Assembly (NCBI RefSeq): GCF_000383855.1
Contig: NZ_KB912877.1
Coordinates: 3,537,917 to 3,601,916 of the forward strand
Reading direction: 5' to 3'
DNA: 64,000 bases
From: Methylobacter marinus A45
GTDB lineage: Bacteria > Pseudomonadota > Gammaproteobacteria > Methylococcales > Methylomonadaceae
The position numbers and the translations under genes were made by a program. Of this stretch, positions 62,803 to 64,000 are shown in pieces. Position 1 is the first letter of the stretch; each line of letters begins with the position of its first letter. The notes beneath the pieces are model-generated. The model did not search any database and was not told the origin of the DNA. It saw only the letters and a list, made by a program, of their open reading frames with translations.

Positions 62803-64000
62803 ACCGACGCTGTTAACGCTGATTATTCTGGCGTTCATCGCTTTTATCGCCGGCTGCGAAAAAACCGAAACGGTCATCGCCCGCCTGGACGATGCGGAAA
62901 CGGCAAGAATCGGCGTGATGACCGGCTCAACCGGAGAAGCCATCACGACGGCCAGGTTCCCCAAGGCGCAGGTCAAAAGCTTCGACGATATCATGGACGC
63001 CGTTGCCGCGATGAGCTCCGGCCAGCTCGATGCCATCGTGACGGCATATCCGGCGGCGCTTCAGGTCACGAAGAAAAATCCGGCATTGGGCCTGCTGCCC
63101 GAGCCGCTGGCTTACGAAGACACCGCGATCGCGGTCAAAAAAGGCAATGACGAGCTGTTGGCCGACTTGAACCGGATCATCTCCGAACTGAAGAGCGACG
63201 GGACCCTCGAGTCGATGAAGCGGCGCTGGTTCAAGCCGGATCTGGCGCCTTACGAAGAACTGGACATCGTGCTCCCCAAGGCAGGAACGCCGCTGAAAAT
63301 AGGCGTCAGCGCCACACGCGAGCCGTTCAGTTTCGTGGACAAAGCCGGACGGGTCAGCGGCCATGACGGCGAGCTGGCGCGCATTATCGGCACCAGACTC
63401 AACAGGCCGGTCGAGTTTTTCAACATGAAATTCATGGCGCTGATCCCGGCGCTGCAATCGGGCAAGGTGGACATGATCGTAACCGGCATGACCGCAACCG
63501 ATGAACGCAAAAAATACGTCGATTTCACCCAACCCTATTACGCCAACGCGCAGGTCATGCTGGTCAGGCGGCTTCCGGCCGGCGGACGGGAACCGGCTGT
63601 CCGGCGCGCCGGACAGCTTGCCTCCGTTGAGGACCTGAAAGACAAGCGCATCGGCGTGCTGGTCGGCTCCGCGCATGACACTTATGCGACCAAAAACTAT
63701 CCGGATGCAACCCTTCTGCAATACAAGACGCCCGCCGATGTCGCACTGGCGGTCAAGACCGGCAAGGTCGATGCCGCCCTGTTCGATGCCGAGCCCTTGC
63801 GCGAAATCCTGCGCCAGGACGACAGTCTGGGTGTTTTGGAGGCGTCCCTGTTTTCCTTTGACGTAGGCGTCGGCTTCAAAAAAGGCAATGAGGCACTGAG
63901 GGATCAGTTCAATCAGTTTCTGGCCCGGATCAAGCAAAACGGCATCCACGCCGACATGATCCGGCGCTGGATGGAAAAAGGCGACACGCGCATGCCGGTC
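62795..64000 (+). CDS. Binding-protein lipoprotein with repeated SBP_bac_3 parts (cut by window edge)
   Basis: Starts at ATG 62795, overlapping the phosphatase by 8 bp, and stays open to the right edge (402 codons). It has a lipobox (FIAGC, Cys21). Residues 38-150 look like the second half only of an SBP_bac_3 domain (RIGVMTGSTGEA ... LESMKRRWF), and then a complete SBP_bac_3 domain begins (LKIGVSATREPFSF ... GMTATDERKKYVDFTQPY ... RIGVLVGSAHDTYA), ending near MIRRWMEKGD at the window end. It would bind amino-acid-like solutes in the periplasm. The end pattern suggests a further domain, such as a kinase or another binding unit, past the edge. Confidence 0.85.
   Translation, partial: MNKPTLLTLIILAFIAFIAGCEKTETVIARLDDAETARIGVMTGSTGEAITTARFPKAQVKSFDDIMDAVAAMSSGQLDAIVTAYPAALQVTKKNPALGLLPEPLAYEDTAIAVKKGNDELLADLNRIISELKSDGTLESMKRRWFKPDLAPYEELDIVLPKAGTPLKIGVSATREPFSFVDKAGRVSGHDGELARIIGTRLNRPVEFFNMKFMALIPALQSGKVDMIVTGMTATDERKKYVDFTQPYYANAQVMLVRRLPAGGREPAVRRAGQLASVEDLKDKRIGVLVGSAHDTYATKNYPDATLLQYKTPADVALAVKTGKVDAALFDAEPLREILRQDDSLGVLEASLFSFDVGVGFKKGNEALRDQFNQFLARIKQNGIHADMIRRWMEKGDTRMPV

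Noticed and set aside
62927-63949. 340-codon minus-strand frame at the right edge
   Set aside because: It lies opposite the binding-protein lipoprotein, which has clear SBP motifs and overlaps the phosphatase gene in operon fashion.

Overview
The window reads as chromosome of a gammaproteobacterium, most likely an aerobic methanotroph of the Methylococcales. The best pointer is a gene at 54.4-56.0 kb that looks like HpnR, the radical-SAM hopanoid C-3 methylase known from aerobic methanotrophs; SlyD, GreB, RlmJ, CmoA-like, MlaA and a FadE-type acyl-CoA dehydrogenase fit Gammaproteobacteria. No methane-oxidation gene lies in the window, so the assignment is an inference. There is no plasmid, phage or CRISPR signature.

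Layout. 1-5.2 kb is a worn accessory zone: an IS21-type istA cut by the left edge, a decayed zinc-ribbon transposase, a SMI1/KNR4 protein, a gene broken at a poly-A run, a TauE/SafE permease and a Fic protein. It abuts the 3' end of a tRNA-Thr. 5.3-8.3 kb holds ygiQ and a spermidine-synthase-like gene. 8.5-15.0 kb is a five-gene run around DUF2760 and two divergent Hsp70 proteins, preceded by a possible heat-shock (sigma-32-like) promoter. 15.1-26.0 kb is mostly housekeeping: greB, slyD, corA, marC, a RimB-type protease, a Na+/H+ antiporter, rlmJ, an RMD1/DUF155 protein, a QEGLA protein and an SLC13-type permease. 26.2-29.5 kb has a Tat-exported YcbK-like protein and a 2.1-kb segment (isoprenylcysteine-methyltransferase-like plus cmoA-like genes) bracketed by a 111-bp inverted repeat next to an IS5-type relic. 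29.5-35.5 kb has an L,D-transpeptidase, a 409-bp hairpin-rich MITE-like element and a giant MscK-type channel.

35.6-49.0 kb is a minus-strand lipid block: flavin reductase, FadE-, FadN- and FadA-like beta-oxidation enzymes, an acyltransferase fused to an alpha/beta hydrolase, MlaA, a glycerol-kinase-like enzyme and GlpD. Together these could break down acyl chains and glycerol phosphate and remodel or move phospholipids. 49.3-53.6 kb has an M23 peptidase and a four-gene Mla-type phospholipid transport operon, which is the natural partner of MlaA. 53.6-56.6 kb holds a candidate small RNA on the minus strand, REP-like and MITE-like palindromes, and hpnR. 56.6-59.3 kb has a small unknown protein and a GC-rich FtsH-like membrane protease with an HEWGH site, flanked by related palindromes. 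59.8-64.0 kb is an overlapping three-gene set: an NMT1-type binding protein, a membrane SpoIIE/PP2C phosphatase with sensor and HAMP regions, and a binding-protein lipoprotein cut by the right edge. It looks like a solute-sensing phosphatase pathway.

The least explained items are the minus-strand RNA at 53.63-53.78 kb, the DUF2760/Hsp70 operon, the binding protein-phosphatase operon, the FtsH-like protease cassette, and the families of short structured repeats.
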